From Cytospora piceicola (taxonomy: Eukaryota > Ascomycota > Sordariomycetes > Diaporthales > Cytosporaceae): a stretch of DNA of 64,000 nt. The position numbers and the translations under genes are program-made. Where the stretch lies: positions 491 to 64,490 of the forward strand of contig JALQBC010000065.1 of the NCBI GenBank assembly GCA_023375675.1. The letters are read 5' to 3'. Below are positions 47,584 to 58,583 of the stretch, piece by piece. Under the pieces are notes generated by a model that ran no database searches, had not been told where the DNA came from, and was given only the letters and a program-made list of their open reading frames with translations. Numbering within the stretch: position 1 is the stretch's first letter; every line of letters starts with the position of its first letter.

Positions 47584-49449
47584 TGCTTCGTGGGACAAGG
47601 GCAATACTCGAAGGCGAATCATATCTTTGATGGGATTAGTAAAGGTACGAAAGAAGCAGAGAAATTCGTTCAACGAGAAGATATATGGGCGAGTTAGCAG
47701 GGGCCTAGCAGGTTAGGAGGGCAGGGAGGTTAGGCGGGCAAGTAGGAGGACAGGAGAGCAGGAGGCGAGGAGGTGAGAAGGTGATGAGGTGAGGAGGTGA
47801 GAAGGTGATGAGGTGAGGAGGTGAGAAGGTGAGGAGGTGAGAAGAAGGTGAGGAGGTGAGAAGAAGGTGAGGAGGTGAGAAGAAGGTGAAGAGGTGAGAA
47901 GTAGGTGAGGAGGTGAGAAGAAGGTGAGGAGGTGAGAAATAGGGTGAGGGGTAAGATTGGGGACAGCATTCTGAACATGACTGACTGGCATTGGGGCTTG
48001 AGATGTTGAACCAAGTGGTCTCAGCAACGCGCCTCAGGAGTCAGGTTGACGGGAGAGGATGCCTCTAGCCGTTGCTTGTTGTGTCGCCCACGGGGCACGC
48101 CCCACTCGCGAAGTATCACTGGATAACTCACAGAATATAGGCACTGTTTTCTTATTGCTCTTCTTTCTCAAAAGGAAAGGAAAAGACGCGAAATGAAGAG
48201 AAGCGAGACGAGAAAAACTACAAATACAACGGTTGTATATGACTGACTGCGAAGGGATGGTATGTCGTCGTTCCGGAGCAGACAGAAGAAAGAGGCTGGG
48301 GCCACGGTGGTTCAATGTCGAGCACGTTGAAAGACAATCTCGGTCTCGAGCAAGGAAGAAGAATGGCGACTTACAATCTCGAAACTTATGCTGGCAAGTG
48401 GATGAAGTGGTTCGGTGCAGAAGAACCAATACTGAGGGTCTGCCGGCTTCTCGTCTTGCTGGAGGTGATTTCGAAGGATGAAGGAGAGAGAGAGAGAGGT
48501 AGAATGGCCAGGAGACGAAGGGATTAGAGAATAAAACGGAAACAGAGAATGGAATCCGCGTGGTAAGATGGGAGGGAAAGGGCCTGTGCTGCGGTATGCA
48601 ATACGACAGATGGGCTTACGAGGGAAGTGTGATGGGGTGGAAGTCGAGAGTTGCCGGAGCATGCAAGAAGAGCAAAAGAGGATTGGAAGGGGGGGGGGGT
48701 CAAGCCTTTCAGGGGGGCCCAATTTGTTTGGCTGAGCAAAATATCGTGATGGCGCCGTCCATATTAGCTCCGTGACGCTCATGCTGCCGGTTCGTCACTC
48801 CTCTATCATTTCCCAGTACTTCTGATCAGCCTCAACTTAACATGCCATCCTTCTGACAGAGAAAGACAGGGATGTCTACGAGACTCACTGAATACCTAGG
48901 TACCTAGGTAGCTTGTGAAGGGTCACGATGGAGTGTATACGAAGCACAAGTACTGGAGCAAGTACGTCCGTGGCACACGAGAGTCCGGAGATGATGCAGC
49001 ATGGAGGAGGCACTTGGACCGGCACGCTGCAAGCAGTATGATGCTCCAATTGCTATCTACCTACGTATCCTTGGAAGCACTGACCGTTTGCTACGTAGTG
49101 AGACTCATCGGTCTTTACGTCCGTCCGTGGGTGCATTTGTAGATCTTGAAGTGTAGTCGTGTGGCGTTGACCGCCTGCTCGCCTTAGACGCTATAGACGC
49201 GCCCAATCTGCAGCAGCGAGCGACTGCCATTGTGATGCGGATCTTACCCGAATCGGTCATCTTTTACCACCCGGGTACCCTCTGTTTCCTCGCGCATCAC
49301 CGTAACCTCCCCCCCTTCTGCTTGTCGTCACTGCAGAAAGACTGTCTAAGAAGCTACATCAATACCTAACTTGAACGCCTAGACACATGTGGATTGAAGA
49401 CTGTCAATCTCTACCGTCACCCGTAGCAAACTCCAAGGGCTAGCAAAAG
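47584..49449. other. Intergenic region with minisatellite
   Basis: About 1.9 kb between the divergent C2H2 gene and the oxidoreductase gene. It holds the purine-rich minisatellite (listed separately), a ten-base G-run near 48690, a CCTAGGTACCTAGGTA copy near 48895, and no supported gene. Confidence 0.6.
47760..47945 (+). repeat. Purine-rich minisatellite (GAGGTGAGAAGGTGA type)
   Basis: Roughly a dozen imperfect units of GAGGTGAGAAG(AAG)GTGAG are arranged head to tail. All purines are on the plus strand, with only T interrupting them. It lies in the promoter region of the C2H2 gene. Such homopurine tracts can form triplexes and vary in length. Confidence 0.9.
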
Positions 49450-50810
49450 ATGAACAAGACGGACCATGCTGAGAGGACGGCGGACCAGCCACGCGACCAC
49501 GTAAGAGTCAAAGCCAATTTCTAAAACTCGGATGAGGCAGCTTCTCCAGTACGAAAAATCCATCTACTGATAATCCTCTTCATGAACAGTCCCTCAACAG
49601 TGTGATACTCAGGCAAGTAGACGAGATCGGCCGATCCGTCCGCTTGTTCCGTCTGGAGATCCCACGCACAGTGGGCAGCATCAAAGTTTGTCGAGCCCAA
49701 AACCACCAACCAAGCACGTGTTGCACATCGTCAGTGGACTGCCCAGGTGCCCCCCCCCCCAATCCCTGAGGCCACACAGACACTAGTACTAGGCCGTATG
49801 GTCCTTCTGAAGCCCGTACGGCCCGTACTACATGCCCTGTTCTCTAGCCTGCCCCAGGCGATCGCTCATGGCTGGGTAGAAGGCCGCAGCTGACCACCAT
49901 TGCCGACCTGGCTTAGTTCCTCCCCGGGCAGTGGCTGGACGTGTTCGTGCCCGGGATAGACAGGCCGGGCGGGTTCACCATCACCTCGGCGCCCTCCAGG
50001 GCCCGGGCGCCGGCCGGACCCGGCGAACCGGCAACAGCTGCGAGGGCAGGCGAGGGCGGCGGCACCGACAGCGGCGTGGACGATGCCGCGCCAGCGCCGT
50101 ACCTCGAGCTCGCCGTCAAGGCATCCCCCGACAACGCCGTCGCGCAGTGGCTCTGGAAGCCGGCCGGCGAGATCCTCTCGAGCGAGTTGAGGGTCCGAGT
50201 AGGCGGGAGCTTTGTCTGGCCCCCTCCAGGGATCTTGCCTATGGTAAGTGGCGGTCGCCGCACGCACTTTTCGCCCCGATGAGCCTCTGCCCAGACGAAA
50301 GGCTGCCCACTGACAACAACAATCAAAAATTCGCAGACCCTCCGCAAACTCGTCTTCGTGGCCGGTGGCGTTGGAATCAACCCCTTGATGAGCATCGTAT
50401 CCCACCTCGCCGAGAAGGCCGACCCGCGGTACACCATCGATTTCATGTACTCGGTGCGAGATACGGGCGATGGGAACCTCTACGCCTCGGACGTGCTCTT
50501 TTTAGAACGTCTGGCCGGTATCTTCAGCAGAAGCGGCAGAATCAAAGGTACGTTGAGCTTGTTCCTGACGCGTGGTGGCCGTAGCGGCGACGGCAACGGT
50601 AGTGGCAACGCCGTGGGGCTGGGCCTTGTGTTAAAACGACGACGGATCACGACCGAAGACGTCGCGGCCGCCATCGGGGAGGACAAGAGACACGCCGTGG
50701 TATACGTCTGCGGTGTTCCAAGAATGACGGACGAATTAGTTGAGAAGTTGATCTCGGCAGATGGTCTGGGCATAGAGCGTCACAGGGTCCTCTTCGAGAA
50801 ATGGTGGTAG
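49450..50810 (+). CDS. FAD/NAD-binding oxidoreductase (ferredoxin reductase type, OXNAD1-like)
   Basis: Four exons (49450-49500, 49590-49685, 49917-50243, 50337-50810) with introns of 89, 231 and 93 bp give 315 residues. The N-terminal barrel carries SVRLFRLEIP, FLPGQWLDVFVPG and the flavin motif RPGGFTITSAPS, matching the RxYS-type FAD site of the ferredoxin-NADP reductase fold. The C-terminal half is the NAD-binding domain: TLRKLVFVAGGVGINPLMSI, later YSVRDTGD, and HAVVYVCGVPRMTDELVEKL, ending EKWW. There is no haem or iron-sulphur partner domain, so it resembles human OXNAD1 and uncharacterised fungal proteins. The redox partner is unknown. The 17-residue first exon shows no clear mitochondrial presequence. 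Exon 4 holds a Gly/Arg-rich insertion (GGRSGDGNGSGNA). Confidence 0.86.
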
Positions 50811-51041
50811 ACTTGGGATAGAATCCGACCACGAACAGGGAGAAATCTTTTATTTCAGTCACAGTCTTGCTATACCTGACACGACACTGAGGTGCTTGCT
50901 TGTTTGACAAGATGTAGTATCGCCTTCCTCCCCTCCCCTCAAGGGAGATGGCCTGAAGTTCCTTGAACATTTGCTACTTCGAGGAAGCGGCAAGTATCGA
51001 GGACCCCTCGTATCTACATCCGACATCTGCAATGAACCACA

Positions 51042-52938
51042 CTAGATCCAATTACCATGTCGTTCGTTCCGCTCCTGGCCGACTAGATTAGGAGTCGATT
51101 GGTTCCGGACCATAACCTCGCCATGGATTCTTCGGAGGGGCGACCGTGATTTGTTCCGTCGCAAACTGTTCCAAAGTCGCTTGGGGCTAAGGATACCGCG
51201 GGGTGTAGTAGGAGAAGGTGTCCGCCGAATCCAATCAGATTCCGACAGATGAAGGTGTGGAAACTTGGAAAAGTCAATCCCCATTTCGCCATAGCCCCTA
51301 GATTTCTCCGCGGACTCTAGGACAGCGCTTCTATGAACTCCTCCTGAGGGCGAATCATGCTTTCCTTCAAACCGCGCAACGTGGTTCTCCAGCATGCTCC
51401 CGGTGCTAGCTAAGTAATTACCCGGGGACAACAGCAGCGAGTTCCTGTCCTTAGGGTCCTCCTCAGCCAGAGGCGAGCCTTCGTAGTCTGAAATGGACGT
51501 ATCTTTGGGATCTGGAAAAGCTCGGCCTCGGTCTGGGGATGCTTCAGAATGTCTCTTGCATATTTGAACCTTCTGAGCCTGCCCATATTCAACAGATTCT
51601 TCCAGGAACAAACCATCCTTGACGTAGCTTAGCAGCGAAGGGGTGACAGATGCCGCGGCGGAAGCAGTTGATGACTTTCGGGAGCGGGCGATCCAAGTAC
51701 TATCCGGTCTGCCAATTGGTAGTTCGGGCAGTGGTCGATCGGGCAAGGGACGCTGTAGATACGAGTCCGTGACACCTTGAGGAACACCATCTCTAAGGGT
51801 TTTGCTCGGCTGAGGTAGGTTAGTGCTCGTTGTTGGCCTTGGTCGCAACAGGGGCGGCGTCCTGAGCACAAACAAGCTATTTCGGCGCGGCTTGCTGTTG
51901 GACTCTGTGGGCCCGAGCCACTCTGCACTCGAGCCGCTGTCATTGAAGACAGATTCATCAGTGTCAGTGCGGAGATCCGTGGGTTCAGATGAGCCTCCCT
52001 CCTGTAGCGCACCGTCGGTATTGGCAGTATTGTCACGGGTAATTGTGTCGGTACAAAAGGACTCTGAAACACTGGATCCGTCGCTAGGAACCAAGTGAAG
52101 CTGGCGAAGGTTCTCCCAGGAGCGGTATTGAAATCGAAAACTAGCGAATGGGGCGTCTTTAGGATCGATGAGGAGGAAGTCGAAGAATGTAACGTCTTGG
52201 GGATTGTCCAACAATCCGCCGCTCGGTGCACTTGGTACTTGAGTGTCAGTAACACCTAATAGACCAGTAGCTTTCCAGAGGTATTATGAGACCTACGCGA
52301 TGCCATATTTCTCCTGATGTCGATACTGATCGAGCTTAGCAGCCCTTCTCTTTCGGCCCTTGGCTCGAAATACTTGGACCTCGATGAGCCCACCATCTTC
52401 CGCCACGGACTTCTCTTGCTGGCCACCCACAAAATGAAAGTATCTGGCCTCGATGCCATTCTCCTTCATTGTAGTACCATTATCATCTTGATCCCAACGA
52501 TCGCTTGGCTCGTACAGTGCCTTCTCAACCTGGCCTCTATTTTTGACATGGGGATTGATTCCCCACGACGTGATGTGCCTTCCGTTCATGTAGAGCTTGA
52601 AAAACAGGTGATCAGGCGGGGTTGGGTCTTGTTCGACAACGTAGTTGATCCAGAATTGTGCACCTTGCGAAATGTCAATAGACTACCACCAAACGGAAGG
52701 ATGTAGGCTGGTACAAACCTGGTACAGATGGGATGTACACAGACACATCTGAATTGACCTTGGCGAGAGTAGATGGGCTTTCATTGGGGTATGTCTGGGG
52801 AAACTTATCGCCTGTAGTGTCTGGGGTAGCGCACAGGTTGACATGAGCTTTGAAGCCATCTGGATGAGGATACTCAGGAAGTCTCCCAACTTCCGACTGG
52901 GTGAGGATAGAAATTTCTATTCCGTGAAGAGAAGGCAT
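51042..52938 (-). CDS. Conserved fungal protein of unknown function
   Basis: Three exons on the minus strand (52719-52938, 52297-52663, 51042-52230) with introns of 55 and 66 bp give 591 residues. The first 210 residues look like a beta-rich domain: MPSLHGIEISILTQSEVGRL, then VYIPSVPGAQFWINYVVEQD, FFKLYMNGRHITSWGINP, ALYEPSDRW, ARYFHF and GGLIEVQVFRAKGRKR, with NPQDVTFFDF, FRFQYRSWENLRQL closing it. I recognise this arrangement as that of a widespread uncharacterised fungal family, but I know no function. The remaining 380 residues are disordered and rich in Ser, Pro and Arg, with many possible phosphosites. There is no signal peptide or membrane segment. Both splice junctions restore the conserved reading (SVPG|AQF and YGIA|APSGG). 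Confidence 0.8.
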
Positions 52939-53543
52939 ATTTTGGACTCAGTATAGTTACTGTCTACCAACCAGTAAATTGGCTTGAAGTGAAGGCTTGA
53001 ATTTCCGAAGGTTGCATCATGCGAAGGATAGCCTCGAAAGGGAATTCGATAGTTTGCACAGGCGCATGGGTGAAGTTCAGTTGACCAGTAGCTCAGGCTG
53101 GTGTTGACTGGGCAAAAGCGTCCAAAAACAGCCTTGGAACATTGGAACCTTGTAACCCTAAAAGAAATCGGAAAGCTCTGGAAGGTACCTGCTTTCCCAG
53201 CCCAGATAGGAAGTGTCGACTGAACGGGGAACTGGGCATTAGTGGTAAGCCCACCTAAACATCAACCCTGGAACTGAACAGGCGGTGGACACAAAGGTCA
53301 GCAGTACGGTATATACCAGAGATGTCTTGTGCAAGCAAGGAAATTATTCGAATACAGACACGGCTGTTACCTGGAAAGCACACTCGCGACGCCTTCACTG
53401 GAGATCGTAAACCATCATGGGAAATAGAAATAGTCAACAAAAAGACTTGTGTTTCTTCGAGAATCGTAAACTGGCCCCTCTATCTGCTTCCTCAACGCCG
53501 GGTCCAGATGAACAAGGAAAGGAGCTGTCAAGCATGTTGCCGT
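52939..53543. other. Intergenic region
   Basis: 605 bp between two minus-strand genes. No gene or repeat was recognised except a direct repeat of TTGGAAC-type words near 53140. Confidence 0.5.
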
Positions 53544-54004
53544 CTATGAGCTCGCTCCTAGTACCTTCTTCGTGTCTTCCTCCTTGTTCAATAGACCCAG
53601 GTTCCGTATCTGTCCTACAGTCGGCTTGCTCTCACGTCCCTGGTTCATCTCGGCCTTCCTGTATGCTGCTTGCAATGCCAGCACTCTGGCCGCCTGCACA
53701 CGCGGATTCGTTAGTACAGCGCTCTGGTGTTCAGATAGACCGTGTAAGTGAGTCCTGCTTACCTCTTTCTTGTGGTGCATGCACTCGTAGTAATCCTCCA
53801 GCGCCGGAACGCACTGTTTCTTGCCCGAGTCGTCCTCCGAGTTCGTGTTGACGACGTAGCAGGCGAGCAACTCCTGCCAGAAGGGGAAGCATCGGGACGG
53901 TCCTTGACAATGAGATGTTGATGTTAGTCTGGTATCCCTGCAAGTGGGGTCCCTAGATTCTTGAAGTGCTACTCACCACCGTCCAGTCCGTATCCTGACG
54001 CCAT
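53544..54004 (-). CDS. NADH:ubiquinone oxidoreductase 15 kDa subunit (NDUFS5 type)
   Basis: Three exons on the minus strand (53977-54004, 53763-53902, 53544-53693) with introns of 74 and 69 bp give 105 residues. The protein starts MASGYGLDGGPSRCFPFWQE. It has two CX9C motifs (CFPFWQELLAC and CVPALEDYYEC), followed by MHHKKE, the pattern of the complex I 15 kDa / NDUFS5 subunit. This small protein sits on the intermembrane-space side of complex I and is folded through Mia40-dependent disulphides, so it has no cleavable presequence. The rest is a charged helix (ARVLALQAAYRKAEMNQGRE). Length fits fungal homologues. Every intron junction reproduces the family sequence. Confidence 0.93.
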
Positions 54005-54431
54005 GATAAAGACGAATGTGTGATATCCAGAGAATTGATAGAGATGCCGCCGAGCGAGCCACCGTTTGTCGCACCGCTGAACGATGGTATGAAGTCAATC
54101 AGTTGGATGTTACCCCAGTGTCCAACCCCGAGCGGGCTGATTACGGGGGTGGAGCTGCGGGCGGCATTGGCCCACGCTTATCCCTGTGAGCCCCACTGTG
54201 CCCACTAATTACCCACTGATGCGACACACCAGCCACAACCTTGAGTACGCGCCACATTGACCAGGGTCATCCTTTCTCGGGGCGTAATGCGACAGCTATG
54301 TACACAGTAATGCCAAGCTGCCGGCTTCCTTGACCAACATTATTGACCAAACCAAAAGAGAGCCTGGCGACGAAGCTATCCCCTTCAGACCCTTCACCAA
54401 CACAGAGCATGTTTTGCTGCGACTTTCCACC
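54005..54431. other. Divergent promoter region
   Basis: 427 bp shared by the complex I subunit gene (-) and the Sec39 gene (+). No separate gene was seen. The Sec39 frame extends upstream to 54330 only from a TTG codon. Confidence 0.5.
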
Positions 54432-57327
54432 ATGAGTCAGGTTCTTTCAGCATCCAAGATCGTCCTCCTCGCCGCGCATCTTGCTGCTAAAGCGGACCTA
54501 GACAGCCTGTCTTGTGTCGCTGCGCAACATGGCTCAGTGCTACGTAAAGAGTTACTCTTGCGCATCCTTCTTACATACCTGCCCGAGACTCTGAGATCCG
54601 AGGAGTACGTCTCGTTTATTGACGAGGTTGGAAGAGGAGAATACGTTGCAAACGAGCAGTGGGAGGTCGACATATCGGCCGTGGAGCACCTGACCGAGGA
54701 AGAAGCTGTCAAGAAGGTCCGCAAGCTGCATCTGCTGAAGCTGTCATGGCCAGAAGCGCCGGCCGAGGCAGAAGATGACCCTCTTACCCTGTTCCTGTTG
54801 CGACGGTCATACAAGGTGGATGAGGAGGCTGGGCTGCTAGATCAACTACCAGACCTGCTCGTGCCCTTCCTCGACCGTTCGCCATGTATTCGAATCTGGA
54901 CAATATCCGTGCTGCTGCCTCTCATGCGAAGGAACCACGAATATTACCCGAACGGCAGCATACCGATAACACTGACCGACTTTGAGCACTTGAGCGATCC
55001 TGAAGCTATCGACCTCCTATTATCAGAAACTGGCGCGCACGAGGAGGGTTATCATTACATTGTCCGGGATCTGAGGGGACTACTTGGGCCATGGCTATAC
55101 AATGATAAGAGGTGGACAAAGAAAACCGCGATGGAAATGGGAGAGAACGTCGATGAAGACGAGTTGATCTGCCCAGGATGGGAGCAGATGTTAGTTTGGC
55201 TTACTTCACACGCATCAAGTTCCTGGAGAGCCGCGGTTGAAGCAATAGATCACTGGCATTCACCAGAGGACGTGGACTTGGGTGGATACGGCCAGATGTG
55301 GTTCGACGAAGAGAAGCAGCAGTACCTTGAGCACAGATATGCCCGCGCCGCGATGGCTTCAGCATATCTTATTCCTGAGGCGTCGACCGACGCATTAACC
55401 GGCGCATATACCATTGTCCTTGAAGTCAGTAAACTTCTGGACGAGCCCTTGCCGACTTTGCAAACGGCTGCCTCGAATTTGTCTCCAGTCCCTGACCTTG
55501 GCAGCACGAACATCATGTTCGCGAAGAATGCCACATATCTCCGGAATAACCTACTGCATGAAGACAACGTTCTCACCAAACCATCCCAATTGGCCACAAC
55601 CTTGCTTTCGGCTCTAGTGGTTAGTGCATTTTTGTCCACTAGGGCTGGCTCTCCCATGACAGTCAGGAGAGCCGGCGAGCTGGCTTTGCTTCAAGACGAG
55701 CTTGAACAGAAGACAGAGGCTCTCAAACTGATACACGCGATCAGTGAAAACGGCCCGAGTTCAGACGACAGGTTCTGGATCAGAGCAAGGAATGAAATCC
55801 TATGGCTCAAAGATTGGGGCGCAGAGGAGGAGTTCCCTGCCGAAGATGATGAGTACTGCACTGGCATATTTGGGCGTTTAAGCCGCGAATTCCTCGAGGT
55901 CGAAATTTTGAAAGCCCTTCTGGCACACACGCGTACGTATCACGCATCCTTTGGATTTCATGAGTACAGTTTGGTCTAATTTTGAACAGGATACGCTCTT
56001 GCAAAAAATATGTATGAAGACTCCGCGGAGCAGCCTCTGTCAGAGAAAGTACTTCGGGACACCGTCTACGCTGCAGCAATGAGTGCCTACGACAATGCCT
56101 CAAATCCAAACAGGTTACGGGGTGGTGTCAAGAAGTGCAATGACATGTAAGTTGTCCAAATGACTTCCGAAGAATAGCAACTAACTTCCAGTCAGAATAC
56201 AAGCGTTCCCAAAGTCCATTGAAAGGTCTGTGATGGCGACCCAGCGGATCGAGGCGTTGCTGAAAGCTACTCATGCTCTGAGCGACTACCGGCTTGTCTT
56301 GAAGCAGGGAGAGCCGTTTACACCTGTTGTCCTTCGCGTCCACCAGGATCCAATATCTATCATTGGGAGGGTCCTGGAACAAAACCCGAAAAGTTATACC
56401 AGGATCCAGGACCTCGTGGATGTGGGACGCAACATGGTCGTTGCGGGTCTGACGGTTAAAGACAGGTCAGGGCATTCTGCCCTGACACCGGAAATGGAGC
56501 CAGAACAAATACTGACCGCCGAGAAACGCGTCACAGCAATGTGCATAGACGCAGCTTTGACGGAGGATGACTTCGAGACGGCATATTCGTACGTCGTCAA
56601 TCGTTTGGCTGCTCTCGGTAAACCGCCACAGGCCCCGGCTCGAAAAGCAAGCCACGGTTCTCTGGCAAACAAGACACCATCTGCTGGGTCCGTAAGAGAC
56701 GACTGGTCTTGGAGAGCAGCGCTGCAGGCCGGCAAGTACCGTCGCACGGCGCGGACAGTCCGCCCAACCCACCTTGGGACCGCGAGTGGGAATCCCGACA
56801 TACGACACCTGGAGCATAGAATCGAGTGCTTGGCAACAGCACTGAGGATTGCCCCCACCACCACCCTACCGGAGATCCTCCAAAACTACCGTCGTACCGA
56901 GGAAGAGCTGGACGCAGCCATCAAAGCCGAACAAGAGCAGGAGCATGCATGGGACGCTGCCGCCGACATGCAGACGATGCCAGGCGGGTTCAACATGGCC
57001 CCTCGCAGCGCAACCATGCCAGTTTCTCGGCCGCCAGCCTCGACGCGACACAATGCTGAGGAGGCGCCTATGTCGCTCTTTGATCTATCAAGGGCTAGTA
57101 TGCGCTCTGCGCAGCGGAATCTGACTGCGCTGTCGAACTTCAACCTTACTACACAAGGCAGGGCGTCCGACGACTCGCCACAGGACCAAACCGAATATCA
57201 GGATCAACAGCAGAGGGCAAGGAAGAGAGATCAGCTGAGAGAAGCTGCCATGGGTGGTCTGACTGCGGGAGTTGGGTGGTTGATAGGAGCTCAACCGGCG
57301 GTGGAGCGGGACCCTGAAGGGGCGTAG
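54432..57327 (+). CDS. Sec39-domain protein (Dsl1 tethering complex, ER-Golgi)
   Basis: Three exons (54432-55932, 55990-56146, 56196-57327) with introns of 57 and 49 bp give 929 residues. The start is the first ATG in the frame (MSQVLSASKIVLLAAHLAAK). The protein is alpha-helical throughout and matches the Sec39 domain in order: DSLSCVAAQHGSVLRKELLL, YVSFIDEVGRGEY, GLLGPWLYNDKRW, then RYALAKNMYEDS, VLRDTVYAAAMSAYDNASNP, RIEALLKATHALSDYRLVLK, QGEPFTPVVLRVHQDPISII and NPKSYTRIQDL. The last 250 residues are less conserved and Gln/Arg-rich. Sec39 with Dsl1 and Tip20 tethers COPI vesicles returning from the Golgi to the ER. Fungal and animal (NBAS/NAG) relatives share the same fold. The third intron acceptor is the second of two nearby CAGs (CAGTCAG). 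Confidence 0.9.
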
Positions 57328-58035
57328 AGTCACGTTGATACTGTTCGGGTCAAGAAATGATACCCTTTTTGCTGGCCGTTCGACACTGTAGATTAATTTC
57401 TTCGGAAATTGACCGGCTCCGTGTGTAATGGCAACATTATATACTTTGTTATACTGCTAGAAGTACTGTTGGTGCTATACCTATCTCAATATGTGAGCTT
57501 CCCCGGGAACCCCAGGAATGGCCGAGGATTAGCCGCCACCCTGGCATCAAGGCATGATCCGTGCGTCTGTGCTCAATGCCTGCCACCACTGCAGCGGCAG
57601 GCTCGTCGCATCATCACTGTCTTTCCCATCCCGCTCCAGGTGTCAGCTCTGAGCAACTTCACCAGCTACAGCTACAGCTACAACTACAGCTACTACCCTC
57701 TCATTCCCCCCAACCTGCCTCTCAAAGCTCATTTCCCTTGCTTATACTTCCCATCACCTACACTGCAGAGCAGCTAGGGTTTTCTCTTGACTATTCCTCT
57801 GTTGCACGTCGTACGACCTTGGAATTGCCACTAGTGCCAGCCTACGCCCAACTTCACCTCTTCCTCTTCCTCTCTCGATTTCTCAACGCTTGCATTTGCA
57901 TTCTCTGAAATCGGCCTTTTTATCGAGCCGTACACGAGGGCTTTTATAAGAGTCTTCCACTGATCCGACCCAGACCACCGTATCCATCATCACCATTTTC
58001 AAGTCTTTCGAGGGCCCTTTGCCCACGACGCGACC
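57328..58035. other. Intergenic region and Xrn1 leader
   Basis: 708 bp. Contains a short (AGCTAC)n run near 57664-57695 and CT-rich stretches before the ATG of the next gene. No gene was recognised. Confidence 0.55.
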
Positions 58036-58551
58036 ATGGGTGTCCCAAAGTTCTTCAGATGGATGTCCGAGAGGTATCCCGCCATCTCGCAGCTGATTGC
58101 GGAGAATCGAATCCCCGAATTCGACTGCCTCTACCTCGACATGAACGGTATCATACACAACTGCACCCACAAGGACTCGGGTGATGTCCAGTTCCGCCTG
58201 TCCGAGGATGAAATGTTCATAAGAATATTCAACTACATCGAGCACCTGTTTGGCAAAATCAAGCCCAAGCAGCTGTTCTTCATGGCTGTCGATGGTGTGG
58301 CGCCGCGCGCAAAGATGAACCAGCAGCGAGCGAGAAGATTCAGGACCGCCCTAGATGCTGAGCAGGCACTGGACAAGGCTCTTCGCGAGGGCAAGGAAAT
58401 ACCGAAAGAAGAACCGTTCGACAGCAACTGCATTACACCGGGAACAGATTTCATGGCGAAGCTGTCCCGACAGCTAAGATATTTCATCAACAAGAAGGTG
58501 TCCGAGGACAAGGAATGGCAGGGCTGCGAGATTGTGCTTTCCGGCCACGAG

Positions 58552-58583
<32 letters not shown>

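Noticed and set aside
48312..48782. 156-residue minus-strand frame in the spacer
   Set aside because: No recognisable domain, low-complexity composition and no splice or start context.
57409..57777. 122-residue frame upstream of Xrn1
   Set aside because: It covers the AGCTAC repeat and CT-rich leader, has no domain, and likely is untranslated sequence.
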